DNA from: Rivularia sp. PCC 7116
GTDB taxonomy: Bacteria > Cyanobacteriota > Cyanobacteriia > Cyanobacteriales > Nostocaceae
NCBI RefSeq assembly: GCF_000316665.1
Contig: NC_019678.1
Span: forward strand, 5,084,001-5,148,000
Length of the DNA: 64,000 nt
Direction: 5' to 3'
Shown here: positions 17,886 through 27,822 of the stretch, piece after piece
Numbering within the stretch: the stretch's first letter is position 1
Layout: each line of letters begins with the position of its first letter
Notes under the pieces: generated by a model
The model's database searches: none
Seen by the model: only the letters and a program-made list of their open reading frames with translations
What the model was told of the DNA's origin: nothing
Made by a program: the position numbers and the translations under genes

Positions 17886-20800
17886 TTATTCTACCCCCCT
17901 CTCTTGTTTCCCTTCCCTCACCCTGCAATTTTGGTTTGGTGAAGTACTAGAATGACTATCACCACCTTGCTTCGATTCTGCTACAAGAAAAGTATCGCCA
18001 TTCTCATCAACTAAAAATTTTTGGGCTTCAACAATTTTACGAGTATATTTAGTCGTAGATTGTCTAGATAATTTACCTATTCTCCTTGGAGTGATTTGCG
18101 ACTGTAAATCAACCCATTTTGTAATTACCGCTTGTCCTATTAAAGGCTCGTTAGGACTTAAAGGTAACCCACCTCTTCCCGTTGCGATAAAGCTGCTTTG
18201 CAGTAGTCTTCCTCTGGGAGTACAAGCTTGATCGATTTCTTGAGATGCATCAACTAAGTTTGTGGGTAGTTCGACTAAACCGCTAGCCGGATCTACATCG
18301 GGAGTATTAATAACAGGTTCGCGACTTAAATCGGGACTTTGCTGAGAAACTGCCGTAATGTCGCTACTGGATAAATTATTAGGATTAAGTTCTTCTGGGT
18401 TATTGGTTGCCAACCGTTCAATCAGTTTGTTTCTAGTTAGGGGTGCGATTCCCAGAATACTGGTTGCATTTATCGAAACTCCTCCCCCGCTGCCGCTAAA
18501 TGCATTGGCTGTAATATCGCTATTCTCATTAGGAACAGCAACAACAAAACCGTTGGGAACATCAATAGAAATGTTACCGCCGTCGCCACCAAATTGCTGA
18601 TTCCCTGCGGTGCTGGTGATTTGGCTACCGTTGCGGAGTAATAATACATCTTGCAGATTTAGAGTAATGTCACCGCCAGTATTGCTGCGGGTTTCGGCGG
18701 AGATGGTTCCATTGTCGAGTGTGAGGAAGCCTGCTGCAAGTTCGATATCGCCGCCAATTCCTTTCCCTTGACTATCTACAGCGATTCTCGCACCATCTCG
18801 AATTGTCATAATTTTGGGATCGATGATGATACTACCACCTTTGCCCGTTGAATTTTCCAAAGTACTAGCAAAGATTCCGGTTTCGCTACCTGAGAGGGTA
18901 ATATTTTCACTCACATTCAAAGTAATATCTCCGGCTTCTCCACTGCTAGAGGTACTGGCATTAATTTCAGCACCATTGGTAACTTCAAGGAAGCCAGTTG
19001 TAATGGATATACCCCCCGCTTTGCCCACTGCTCCAGATTCAACAGTGCTCAATGCCTGACTTTTATCCCTATTTCCATCCTTACCTTGCCCATCAAACTT
19101 AACTTTGGAGGTGGCATTAATAGTGACACTGCCAGCATCACCTTTTCCAAATGTAGCAGCACTAAGTTCGGCACCATTGGTAACTTCAAGGGAGCCAGTT
19201 GTAATGGATATACTCCCCGCGTTGCCCACTGCTTCAAGATCCACCTTGCTGAATACCCCACTGGAAACTCTATCCTTCCCTTCTCCATCAAACTTGATGG
19301 AGGTGGCATTAATGTTGACACCGCCTGCATTCCCTTTTGCAAAGGTACTGGCACTAAGTTGGGCACCACTGGTAACTTCAAGGGAGCCAGTTGTAATGAA
19401 TACACCCCCCGCATTGCCCACTGCTCCAGAGTTCACCTGACTGAATGCTCCACTACCCAAGGATCCATTCTTAGTTTCCCCATCAAACTTGATAGAGTCA
19501 GCGGCTTTAATTGCGACATTACCAGCATTACCTTTTCCAAAGGTACTGGCAGAAAGTTCGGCACCATTGGTAACTTCAAGGAAGCCCGTCGTAATAGATA
19601 CACCCCCTGCTTTGCCTTCTGCTCCAAATTCCACATTGCTTCTTGCCCCACTGGAAAATCTATCCTTAGTTTCTCCATCAAACTTGATAGAGTTTGTGGC
19701 ATTAATGGTGACAGTGCCAGCATCACCTTTTCCAAAGGTACTGGCAGAAAGTTGAGCACCATTGGTAACTTCAAGGGAGCCAGTTGTAATGGATACACCC
19801 CCCGCATTCCCCACTGCTCCAGGTTCCACATCGCTGACTGCCACACTGGGAATTCCATTCTTACGTTCGCCATCAAATATTACCTTGCCAGTGGCATTAA
19901 TAATGATACTATCTGCATCACCTGTTCCTTTGGTACTGACACCAAGAAAGCCTCCAGAGAGTACCTGAAGTGAGCCAGTGGTAATAATGATACTGCCCCC
20001 ATTTCCTTGTCCTTGTCTTACAATATTGGAAGTAAGTCCGGAACCATTAGTAACTTGAAGGGAGTCAGTGGTAACTAATATATCTCCGCCATTACCCACT
20101 GCTCCAGAATTTACATCGTTAAAAGCATTACTATCATTATCAAGCAAAACAGTATCGGTGGCATTAATTGTAATATCTCCTGCCTGAGCCTCTGGCGTAC
20201 CCAAACCTTCACGAATCCCAGCCAAAAGTTGACTCTCTTCTCTTACCTCTAAATTCCTAGCATTAACTGTAATTGAGCCTCCCCCACCAGCACTCACATC
20301 AATAATTGCACCATTGGTGAGCGATACATCGGCTCTTGCCACATCATCGGGTACATTCAAACTCAAGTCGTTACCATCAACATTTAAACCTACTGTTCCA
20401 TTACCTGCTAACCCTGCCAACTCCAGCCTTCCACCTAAAGCACTCAATCCCCCTCCATCAAGGTTGATATCTCCACCTACCAGCAAGAAGCTACGATTAT
20501 TTGGTACTCGTAGATTTGACTTACTTTCTATTTTTCCCGGTTGAAGTTGATTGAAAAATAATGCTGAAGGATTTATTGTTAGTAGTTGGGAGGGAGGTTG
20601 AAGATTTGTGGCGCTAAAAAAACCTTGCTCGCCAAATTGAATTGCATTCGCGGTACTCGCCACGAAGGAACCATTCACATCTAAACGCGCATTTTCTCCA
20701 AAAATAATTCCACTGGGATTAATTAAGAAAAAATTCACATCGCTACCAAGAGTGCGAATTAATCCGTCAATTGAAGAAGGGCTACCACCAGTCACCCGCG

Positions 20801-21056
20801 ACAGAATATTTCTGATATTACCTGCACTTTCAAAAATAGCGGCTTCATTACGATTAAGATTAAACTTCCCAAAGCTGTGAAATAAATTATTCCCAGCAGT
20901 TTCTCCCACCGATTGGGGAATCTGATAATTTGGTCCTGTTAAAGTTTTTGGAGTTCCCAAGCTGCCATCTAGGGTGATGTTTTGCGCCCTTGCATCAGTG
21001 GTAGAGTATGCGAACACCACACCTACCGCCAAAGTACTTGTTAGTATGCCAAGCAA
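17886..21056 (-). CDS. Two-partner-secretion exoprotein (filamentous hemagglutinin N-terminal domain)
   Basis: A 1056-residue predicted exoprotein. After a signal-peptide-like start, the TPS domain shows NNLFHSFGKFNLN, ILSRVTGGSPSSIDGLI and the hallmark NPSGIIFGENARLDVNGSF. A long beta-helical region follows, including five near-repeats of 64-67 residues (GGVSITTGSLEVTNGAQLSA...NATSIKFDGE). The C-terminus (CTPRGRLLQSSFIATGRGG.P..P.E.L) is the conserved tail of cyanobacterial members. Export should need an outer-membrane TpsB transporter, which is not nearby. The only in-frame start before the upstream stop is TTG at 21056, and the n-region it gives has no positive charge, so the 5' end may be slightly eroded. 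The role is likely adhesion or surface structure, by family. Confidence 0.9.
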   Translation of the reverse strand: MLGILTSTLAVGVVFAYSTTDARAQNITLDGSLGTPKTLTGPNYQIPQSVGETAGNNLFHSFGKFNLNRNEAAIFESAGNIRNILSRVTGGSPSSIDGLIRTLGSDVNFFLINPSGIIFGENARLDVNGSFVASTANAIQFGEQGFFSATNLQPPSQLLTINPSALFFNQLQPGKIESKSNLRVPNNRSFLLVGGDINLDGGGLSALGGRLELAGLAGNGTVGLNVDGNDLSLNVPDDVARADVSLTNGAIIDVSAGGGGSITVNARNLEVREESQLLAGIREGLGTPEAQAGDITINATDTVLLDNDSNAFNDVNSGAVGNGGDILVTTDSLQVTNGSGLTSNIVRQGQGNGGSIIITTGSLQVLSGGFLGVSTKGTGDADSIIINATGKVIFDGERKNGIPSVAVSDVEPGAVGNAGGVSITTGSLEVTNGAQLSASTFGKGDAGTVTINATNSIKFDGETKDRFSSGARSNVEFGAEGKAGGVSITTGFLEVTNGAELSASTFGKGNAGNVAIKAADSIKFDGETKNGSLGSGAFSQVNSGAVGNAGGVFITTGSLEVTSGAQLSASTFAKGNAGGVNINATSIKFDGEGKDRVSSGVFSKVDLEAVGNAGSISITTGSLEVTNGAELSAATFGKGDAGSVTINATSKVKFDGQGKDGNRDKSQALSTVESGAVGKAGGISITTGFLEVTNGAEINASTSSSGEAGDITLNVSENITLSGSETGIFASTLENSTGKGGSIIIDPKIMTIRDGARIAVDSQGKGIGGDIELAAGFLTLDNGTISAETRSNTGGDITLNLQDVLLLRNGSQITSTAGNQQFGGDGGNISIDVPNGFVVAVPNENSDITANAFSGSGGGVSINATSILGIAPLTRNKLIERLATNNPEELNPNNLSSSDITAVSQQSPDLSREPVINTPDVDPASGLVELPTNLVDASQEIDQACTPRGRLLQSSFIATGRGGLPLSPNEPLIGQAVITKWVDLQSQITPRRIGKLSRQSTTKYTRKIVEAQKFLVDENGDTFLVAESKQGGDSHSSTSPNQNCRVREGKQERGVE
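18978..19830. repeat. About five 192-201-bp in-frame repeats in the TPS exoprotein gene
   Basis: The landmark GGTAACTTCAAGG recurs at 18978, 19179, 19371, 19569 and 19764. Spacings of 201, 192, 198 and 195 bp are all multiples of three. Confidence 0.9.
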
Positions 21057-21289
21057 TCCTTTAACGATATGTCACCCCCAAAAATTTCCTACATATGGAT
21101 ATAGTTTATGGGTAAATACGGTTGTATGCTACAAGAGGGCTAACATAGTTTAAAGTGACACAATAAAGATTGATTTTTGGATAAACATATGGAATTTTAA
21201 GCTCAAAATAGCAAATACAACATATTCACAGGACTTATTGCCCTATCTTCGTTATTTTCAAACAGCTAGAAGTCTTCCGTTAACAATCA

Positions 21290-22231
21290 CTATAGCTGTA
21301 AAAAATTTGTCTTTCTCAAAAAATCAACGGTGGCTATTTCGATAGCATCAGATGCACCACTCGAAGCATCATGGTGGCATTCAGGCAGTACTTGAAATAG
21401 AGATGATGGAATTAGTTGATGCAGTTGTTTTCCGTGTTCTATAGGAAACCAAGTATCTTGTTCTCCCCACATTATTAATGTGGGACATTCTATATTAATT
21501 AAGTTATTCTGAATTTTACTCAACCAGTTGGGCTGATTTTTTTGAGCGTTTTCGATTTCTCGGGCTGCAATTTGTAATTCTTGAGCTACTTTAAGAAAAG
21601 TGCCGGGAAACTCAATATAGGGATAAGTTATCCAAAAGACATTTTCCTGAGTCAAAATAGAAGGATCGAATAATACGCTACGTCTTTCGATTGCCATGAT
21701 TTCTCGAATCAGTGGTGCGAATAAGTAGCTTAAACGCAATTTATCAATTACTTCGATTATTTCTAAGGGTGTTTTAGCTAATAAAGACATTCCCCAATGA
21801 GGAAGTTTTTTCGTGAATATCGGTACATTCACAACTGCTAAATGAGAAACTAGTTCGGAGTATTCTTGAGCAAAAGCCAGAGCAACTAAAGCACCTAAAG
21901 ATTCGGATAAAATTGCTACTGGTTCATTACATAATGCAGTAATAATTCGTTGTAATTCAATAACTTGATGACCTGTAGTTTCTTCGCGATGCAGAGGTTT
22001 TTCTGAAAAGCCAAAACCTTTAGCATCAAAACAAATTACTCGAAAATATTTAGATAAAGGTTCGATCAGATTGCGCCAGTTATAGCTCCAGCTACCAATA
22101 CCATGTAACAAAAATAAAGGTTTTCCCTTGCCTTTTTCACCATAGGCAATTTTTACGGGATAACCTTGAGAGTCGGTAATAGTTATTGTCTGTTTTCCTT
22201 GTGGGAAAGTATCTTGCCACCAGTTTTTCAT
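21290..22231 (-). CDS. Alpha/beta hydrolase
   Basis: A 313-residue single-domain hydrolase of the haloperoxidase/epoxide-hydrolase-like alpha/beta type. The oxyanion-hole motif is LLHGIGSWSYNWR, the nucleophile elbow is SESLG with S111 (the usual first glycine is Ser109), the acid is D259 in MWGEQDTWFP and the histidine is H286 or H287 in ECHHD. A cap domain with long helices lies around 140-235. The substrate is unknown; in cyanobacteria such proteins often sit near membrane or pigment genes. No signal peptide. It reads in the same direction as the DUF4112 and YihY genes upstream, with gaps of about 90 bases, so an operon is possible. Confidence 0.88.
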   Translation of the reverse strand: MKNWWQDTFPQGKQTITITDSQGYPVKIAYGEKGKGKPLFLLHGIGSWSYNWRNLIEPLSKYFRVICFDAKGFGFSEKPLHREETTGHQVIELQRIITALCNEPVAILSESLGALVALAFAQEYSELVSHLAVVNVPIFTKKLPHWGMSLLAKTPLEIIEVIDKLRLSYLFAPLIREIMAIERRSVLFDPSILTQENVFWITYPYIEFPGTFLKVAQELQIAAREIENAQKNQPNWLSKIQNNLINIECPTLIMWGEQDTWFPIEHGKQLHQLIPSSLFQVLPECHHDASSGASDAIEIATVDFLRKTNFLQL

Positions 22232-22319
22232 ATCAATTAGCAGTTATCGGTATAAATTGGGTCATCTTAAGCCGTTAGGAGTGATAAATGTTGAAGTTTT
22301 AATTGGTGACTGTTAACTT

Positions 22320-22826
22320 TTAACTACCTGTAATTAGCCCCCAAACAAATCTGGAAACGACTACGGAAAAGGTTACTAAACCGATAGCAAGCAATAATAA
22401 TACAGCTATAAGTACAAACACAAACCAAGTATCGGCTCGTTTCTTTTGACTGGGAAATTTTAAATGTTCCTCTAATAATTTAATATTATGGTCGTTGGCT
22501 TTCCAAGCAAAATCAAAGAAGTCTCCTAGAATTGGTACTACACCAATCAAGGCATCAATTATAATATTCATTGTCATTCTGCCTAAAGTTGCTTGAGAAG
22601 CACCCAGTCGTGCGGCTTCTAAAACGATATAAGCTGACAGCAGAACACCTAAAAAATCACCACCTGCGGGTAGTAATCCTAGAATTGGATCTAAACCTAT
22701 GCCGATTCCAGTTCCAGGAATTGTAATCGCTTTATCTAATATGCGACTTAAAGCACGCAGACGCTTTAAAGTTGGTGCTTTAACATCTGGATTTAGAGAA
22801 TAAAATTGTGAGGGTGGCAAGGACAT
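22320..22826 (-). CDS. DUF4112 membrane protein
   Basis: A 168-residue protein with the DUF4112 core: RALSRILDKAITIPGTGIGIG, DPILGLLPAGGDFLG, then IGVVPILGDFFDFAWKAN, rich in glycine and proline, followed by a C-terminal transmembrane segment (VLIAVLLLLAIGLVTFSVVV). Function of the family is unknown. It should be in the inner membrane. Downstream of the YihY-family gene and upstream of the alpha/beta hydrolase, all on the minus strand. Confidence 0.88.
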   Translation of the reverse strand: MSLPPSQFYSLNPDVKAPTLKRLRALSRILDKAITIPGTGIGIGLDPILGLLPAGGDFLGVLLSAYIVLEAARLGASQATLGRMTMNIIIDALIGVVPILGDFFDFAWKANDHNIKLLEEHLKFPSQKKRADTWFVFVLIAVLLLLAIGLVTFSVVVSRFVWGLITGS

Positions 22827-22920
22827 GATATTAATAACTTTTAGATGATGAAATGACCGTTTCTTTTACTGTTATAGTTGAATATTAGGCAATGTTGCAG
22901 CTTGTATGTAATGTGAAACA

Positions 22921-23841
22921 CTAATCCATTTTTTTTATAGAATTTGGATACATACTTTCACCTACAGTAACGTTTAATTGATTGCCTATTAGTATTACCG
23001 CAGCAGTCATATAAAGCCAGAGCATAAGTACAATTACAGTGCCAACTGCACCATATGCTTTATTATAATTGCCAAAATTTGCTACATAAATTCGGAATAA
23101 ATTTGATACAAATGCCCAACAGATAGCCGCGAATATAGCCCCCGGCATAATTGGCGTACCTTCTTTCCAATTGCTAGGACCATAACGATAAATAAAACCG
23201 AAAGCTGAAGCTACAATTACTAATGCTAAAGGCCAACGCATTAGGTTCCACAAATATAATAGAAAATTTAAGTAACCAGCGGAATTATCAACTACAAAAT
23301 TTAAAAGTTCTCCGCTAATAAATACTAAAAGGCAAGCTATAAGTAAAAGGATAATAGTACCAACTGTTAGTCCTAAAGACACTAATTTAGCTTTCCAAAA
23401 TGGACGTATATTTGCCGAGGATGTTTGTTGAATTTGATCTAAAGCTGTCATTGCGGTACTAATTGCACCGGAAGAAGTCCAAAGCGCAGCCAAAAAGCTT
23501 AACGAAAACAAGCTGCCATTCTTGGAATTAGCAATTTCGTTACGAGCAAATTCAGTAATTAAATTTAAAGCGTCTTCAGGTGCAACTTTACTAATTTGCT
23601 GTGCTAAATCCTTAAAAATATTTTGTAAGCCTTCTTCCAATAAACCTATTGCCGTCAAAATAGCTAAAATCGCCGGGAATAAAGATAATATAGCGTTATA
23701 AGCAATTTCGGAAGATAAACCTAAGAGTCTTCGTTTACCTACGTTGGTAACAATTTCTTTCAAAACCTTAAAATTAAGATGACGAAAAAATCTCATAAAG
23801 CGAGGGTTTATCATGTCGGTTGCTTGATTCTGAATCACCAA
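22921..23841 (-). CDS. YihY/BrkB family inner-membrane protein
   Basis: A 306-residue polytopic protein with about six transmembrane segments and the YihY signatures SSEIAYNAILSLFPAILAILT, LWTSSGAISTAMTALDQI and YRYGPSNWKEGTPIMPGAIFA. It was once misannotated as RNase BN; the family role is unsettled. The end MYPNSIKKMD is cytosolic. Standard length. Ribosome site is weak. It sits upstream of the DUF4112 gene in the same direction with a 94-base gap. Confidence 0.9.
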   Translation of the reverse strand: MVIQNQATDMINPRFMRFFRHLNFKVLKEIVTNVGKRRLLGLSSEIAYNAILSLFPAILAILTAIGLLEEGLQNIFKDLAQQISKVAPEDALNLITEFARNEIANSKNGSLFSLSFLAALWTSSGAISTAMTALDQIQQTSSANIRPFWKAKLVSLGLTVGTIILLLIACLLVFISGELLNFVVDNSAGYLNFLLYLWNLMRWPLALVIVASAFGFIYRYGPSNWKEGTPIMPGAIFAAICWAFVSNLFRIYVANFGNYNKAYGAVGTVIVLMLWLYMTAAVILIGNQLNVTVGESMYPNSIKKMD

Positions 23842-23899
23842 TTTTTAATTATCACCCTTTGAGTGCAGTTTATAAAGACGGTGCTGAGATTAGAAGATA

Positions 23900-23991
23900 G
23901 ATCAAATTAAATATAAAACCTCACCCTGCCTCCGGCTTCCCTCTCCTTATTAAGGAGAGGGATTGAGGGTGAGGTGATTTTCTTATATTTA
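23900..23991. repeat. Nested palindromic repeat (CCTCACCCT...AGGGTGAGG)
   Basis: An inner hairpin CCCTCTCCTTA / TAAGGAGAGGG lies inside outer arms CCTCACCCT (23919) / AGGGTGAGG (to 23974). Further out AAATATAA and TTATATTT are also complementary. It belongs to the family at 5236, 55010 and 62179. Confidence 0.8.
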
Positions 23992-24026
23992 ATTACGTCT
24001 ACCTAATTAGAAGATGGGTAAGAGGT

Positions 24027-24073
24027 GTTCACTGTTAACTGCTAACTGTTCGCTGTTCACTGCTCACTGTTAA
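24027..24073. repeat. STRR (GTTCACT/GCTAACT heptamers) overlapping a gene end
   Basis: Degenerate 7-bp units run from the gap into the 3' end of the DUF389 reading frame, where they encode the terminal residues TVSSEQRTVSS. Confidence 0.8.
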
Positions 24074-25128
24074 AATTGCATTTGTCTGCGATTCTTTTCC
24101 AATGTCTGGGATTATGCGTTTTTTATTGATTTGCCATTTTAATTCTAGGTAGTCTTTAATTACTTTTGCGCGGGCTTTGTTAGTATCTGTTGCTTCTTCT
24201 GGTTTTTGATTGGCGATTATTTTTAAGTTTAAAGCCGGTTGCCCCTTTAGGATAGAGGCAGTTTTATCTAAAGTTTCTAGACTCTGGGGTTTGAGTACTG
24301 TTGAGTTTTCTTCAAAGGCAATATTTCCAGGATTTTCAGCAATTCTCTTCATGCTGACTTGTGTTAATGGGTAATTTAATCTTTGTCTAATATCATTGGC
24401 AAGTAAAACTTGAGCATCTTTGTCAATTTCCCGCTGGCTTAAATAGAAGATACGGATAGCCATCGAATTATTTGGGCTGGTAATGACTTCGTAATTAATC
24501 AACTTTGCGGGTGGTGGCAGTTTTAAATTAAGTAAAGATGATTTGACTTCTTGAAGAAAATCAGATTGCAATTCGGCGATAGTAATTATCGGCTCTGGAG
24601 GTTCTTCTTCAGGAATGGCGTTTAAAATATCGCTTTGGGCTGTAGGGATTTCAATTAAGTTTAAAGATAATAATTCTGGAGGTTTATTCAACTGATTGGC
24701 TAACAGTTCGATAAAATAGTTTTGCTCTTCTGGCGCATACAGTTCGCTAGTAAAAATATGTAGCTGAATCTTCAACTGTTGATTGACTTTGCGAGTTGAA
24801 ATTTGATTAATAAAAGAACGCGGTTCGCCATCATTTGAAGTCGAAAATTCCTTTTGCCAGATATTCCTTACTGCCGAAGTTATATTATTTTCCTGTTGTT
24901 TAGTAACTATTTCCTGTCTGAGTTGAATAAATGACTGATAGAGTGGAACCAAAATAGTCAAAATCGTCACTATAATCAATAAAAATCTACCGGGAAGACT
25001 GCCAATTTGTTTCAAGCGTTTCGATTGCGGAAATAATTCTAAAACCGTTTTTACCCAACCGCTTTCTCTATGCTTTCTTCGCCATTCTCGAATTCTTTGC
25101 TTTGCTCTAACGCTATCAAAATATCTTG
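24035..25128 (-). pseudogene. 3' part of a DUF389 gene split by an IS605-type insertion
   Basis: The frame is open from the IS border and begins RYFDSVRAKQRIREWRRKHR, which continues the interrupted protein. The visible product has one transmembrane segment (LLIIVTILTILVPLYQSF) and a large soluble domain of about 290 residues. That domain includes an OmpA-like region (FEENSTVLKPQSLETLDKTA, AILKGQ..LNLKIIANQ). The first usable start (TTG at 25015) is arbitrary because the true N-terminus is on the far side of the element. Removing the IS joins this part to 27123-27822 in frame (see that entry). The last residues come from a short tandem repeat. Confidence 0.85.
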
Positions 25129-25200
25129 GGACGTGAGAACCCCTGGTTTATAACCAGGGGATGAAACGGACAGGTAAAGTTTTAACTTTCCGTGTTTCTT

Positions 25201-25614
25201 TTATTTACTAGTTTGGTTCTCAATATACTTACGAATAACGTCGGTACTTACTTGTCCTGTAGTAGCTACAAAGTAACTAGGACTCCACAAAGTAGGTAAT
25301 TTTTTTAACTGTGGATATTCCTTCCTTAGAATATTAGATGCTCTACCCTTAACCCACTTTGCAATTTGAGAAGCTGACTCATGTGGCGGTGAGTTGATAA
25401 ACATATGTACATGATCTGGCATCACTTCAAGAGCGATTAATCTCCAGCCATGTTCTTTTACTAACTCAAAAATAATTTCCTGTAGCCGCATAGCGATTTC
25501 ATTAACTAATACTGCTTTACGTCTTTTTGGGACAAACACAAAGTGATAATTTATCGATGACACGGATTTTTCAGCCCTTCTGTATTCATAATCTGACGCT
25601 GACAACTTAGCCAT
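25201..25614 (-). CDS. tnpA: TnpA, Y1 (HUH) transposase of IS200/IS605 family
   Basis: A complete 137-residue Y1 transposase. The HUH metal site is PDHVHMF, the single catalytic tyrosine is in DVIRKYIENQ near the end, and the opening SINYHFVFVPKRRKAVL is family-typical. It nicks and rejoins single-stranded element ends at the hairpins. It starts 69 bases from tnpB, divergently. All motifs are present, so it may still be active. Confidence 0.95.
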   Translation of the reverse strand: MAKLSASDYEYRRAEKSVSSINYHFVFVPKRRKAVLVNEIAMRLQEIIFELVKEHGWRLIALEVMPDHVHMFINSPPHESASQIAKWVKGRASNILRKEYPQLKKLPTLWSPSYFVATTGQVSTDVIRKYIENQTSK

Positions 25615-25683
25615 TTTATATCAGGGTTTTTTGTTGATTATTTATGTTGAATCAACTATATTAATAAACAAGGAGGTGGTCAA

Positions 25684-27097
25684 GTGTACAAAACAGTTCC
25701 AATAAAAGCAAAATTTACGGATGAAGAAAAAGCTTTCTGGGTAGATCAGTGTGAGCATTCAAACAGTTTATATAACTCTGCTATTTATCTGGCACGCCAG
25801 AATCATTATGCAATGCTACTTGAAAGAAAGGCTAATACAACTTACTGGTGTGGAGATGAACTTAGAAGTGGTTGGAAAACTTACAGATTAGAAACTAATT
25901 ATTATCATTTAGATAAACAGCTTAAAACTTGCATTCACTACTTTTCATTGGCTGCACAAGCTGCACAACAAACATTAAAGTTAGTAGGAGAATCAATAAC
26001 TAGTTACAATAAATTAGTGGATAAGTATTACTTAGGAGATGGCAGTAGGCCATCAATTCCCAAGTACAGAAAGTCTGGTGGTTTATTCGCAGTTACGTTC
26101 CCAAAACAAGCCTTGGCTTGTCATAATGGTTATATTTATCCCTCAATCAGTAAAGCAACAAAGCCTGAATTAATAACATCAATTAAGCTTATTTTGCCCG
26201 AATTTATTAGCTTTGATTGGATTAAAGAAGTAATTATTCGTCCTAGTCGTGGAGAGTTTTGGGTTGATTGGGTGATAGACGATGGTAAACAGCCAATTAT
26301 AAATAATAAGAGTCTTAACTACAATCATGCAATTAGCATTGATCACGGTGTAAAGTTTTGGTTGTCAGCAGTTACTACCCTTGGTAAAAGTTTTATTGTT
26401 GAATCTCCACAGCTAAAAAACTGCACTCCATAAATATCGAAATCAAGTACAGCAACATAAGAAAAACAAACCTAGTAGATACTGGGACAATTACCTTGAT
26501 AGAATCACAGCAAAACGCAATTTACAAGTCAGAGATGCAGTAAATAAAGCCGCTAGGTTTATCATCAATAAATGCTTAAAAGACGGTATCGGGAATTTAG
26601 TAATTGGTTGGAATGAGGGAAATAAAACCAACATTAATATTGGTAGAAACAATAATTATGAAGTTGTTTCAATGCCAACCAAAAGACTTATTGAGAGGTT
26701 AAGACAATTGTGTGAAGAATATGGTATTAGATTCCACATAACCACTGAGGAGTATACTTCTAAAGCTTCTTTTATTGATAATGATGAATTACATCAATAC
26801 GGTGCAAAACCCATAGAATGGAAGCCATCAGGTAAAAGAATTAGTAGAGATGTATACCGCACAAAAGACGGTTTATTGATTCATGCAGATTTAAATGCAG
26901 CATCTAACATTCTACGAAAGGTTGCCGACCAGATTTTTATTAACTCCGGCATCGCAAAACTAGCTTTTGAAATAATTAAACGGGGTGCTTTGACACACCC
27001 CAAACGGTACGATATTTTTAGTAATCTAAAAAGGTCTTATCGCAAGCAAACAATGTCACGCAGTATGTCTTTAGACTACGGAGTGACAACTGCTTAG
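25684..27097 (+). pseudogene. tnpB: tnpB (RNA-guided nuclease-like), broken by one frameshift
   Basis: GTG start with a strong AAGGAGGTG site. The first 249 residues run to a stop at 26433; the same protein continues one frame over from about 26415 (LHKYRNQVQQHKKNKPSRYW) to 27097. The shift lies in or near the A-run at about 26416-26421. RuvC motifs are present in pieces: SIDHGVKFW (motif I), VIGWNEGNKTN (II) and HADLNAASNIL (III). The usual four-cysteine zinc finger is missing; the place has EEYTSKASFIDND, then WKPSGKRISRDVYRTKDG, as in a TnpB branch without it. As it stands the nuclease is unlikely to be made unless frameshifting occurs. Confidence 0.85.
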
Positions 27098-27122
27098 AAT
27101 CCCAGTTTTTTTCAAAGCTGGG

Positions 27123-27822
27123 AGATGTCAACAATATGTAAAGCCAGAAAAACACTCATTGCAGTAAAAGTAATTGCCACTAAATTGGTGAAAAACAACA
27201 ATCCACCACCTCTAGCAACCCGCAATCCATTAACCATATTGACGCTAATCGCAATCCCAAAGCCGTAGCCCACAACACACAGAGGCGGCATCAAAGCCAC
27301 CGCGATCGCAACACCAGGAATCGAAGTAGCAACACCTTTGGGCTTCTTACAGATTGCCACAGAACCCACAGCACCAGAAAATAATGCTACTACCAAATCC
27401 AGAATATTTGGTTGAGTGCGGGCTAAAATCTCCGGAGTCATTTCTTTGAAAGGCAGTACGGAAACCAGCAGCACTGCAAACAAGATAGCCAGCAAACATG
27501 AAAGCGCCAGTTTGATAATTGCCCGCATAGCCAAAATTACATCACCAGCAGCTAAAGCCAAACCATTACCCAAAATACTGCCCATCAAAGGAGAAATTAA
27601 CATCGCTCCAATAATCACCGCCGCACTATTAAGCACCAATCCCACAGTTGCAATACCAGCAGAAAAAAGCACCTCAATCCAATAACTAACATCTCTGAGG
27701 CTTACCGAATGGCATATATCCAGATAAACCTCTTCTTTACGAATTGCATCAATTTCTAAATTATCTGAAAGCCTATCTCGAAACTTACCAACCGTTTTAT
27801 GTTCTTTATCTTGCTGACTCAT
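27123..27822 (-). pseudogene. 5' part of the IS-split DUF389 membrane-protein gene
   Basis: Encodes a DUF389 domain: YLDICHSVSLRDVSYWIEVL, then a membrane region with LNSAAVIIGAMLISPLMG and GVAIAVALMPPLCVVGYG, about six transmembrane segments. It stops shortly inside the element at 27112 (residues ISQL). Without the IS, the codons GTT GAC ATC TCA AGA TAT continue into the 3' part; the two parts together are 1794 bases, exactly 598 codons including stop. The family role is not established. Because the start and ribosome region are intact, a truncated membrane protein of 236 residues may still be produced. Confidence 0.88.

Larger units (their letters stand above)
25129..27122. mobile_element. 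IS605-type (IS200/IS605 family) insertion sequence, 1994 bp
   Basis: Divergent tnpA (minus) and tnpB (plus) are flanked by subterminal hairpins, CCCCTGGTTTATAACCAGGGG on the left (25141-25161) and TCCCAG...CTGGGA on the right (27100-27122). No target duplication is seen, as expected for this family. Taking the element out of 25129-27122 leaves CTTG joined to AGATG and restores one DUF389 frame of 597 codons, which fixes the borders to within one or two bases. Confidence 0.9.

Noticed and set aside
19049-19973. Several long ORFs on both strands inside the TPS exoprotein gene
   Set aside because: They follow the in-frame 192-201-bp repeats and show no motif; shadows of the exoprotein.
24035-25015. 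Separate OmpA-like protein starting at TTG 25015
   Set aside because: The frame continues upstream to the IS border with DUF389-type sequence, so this is the cut end of a longer gene.
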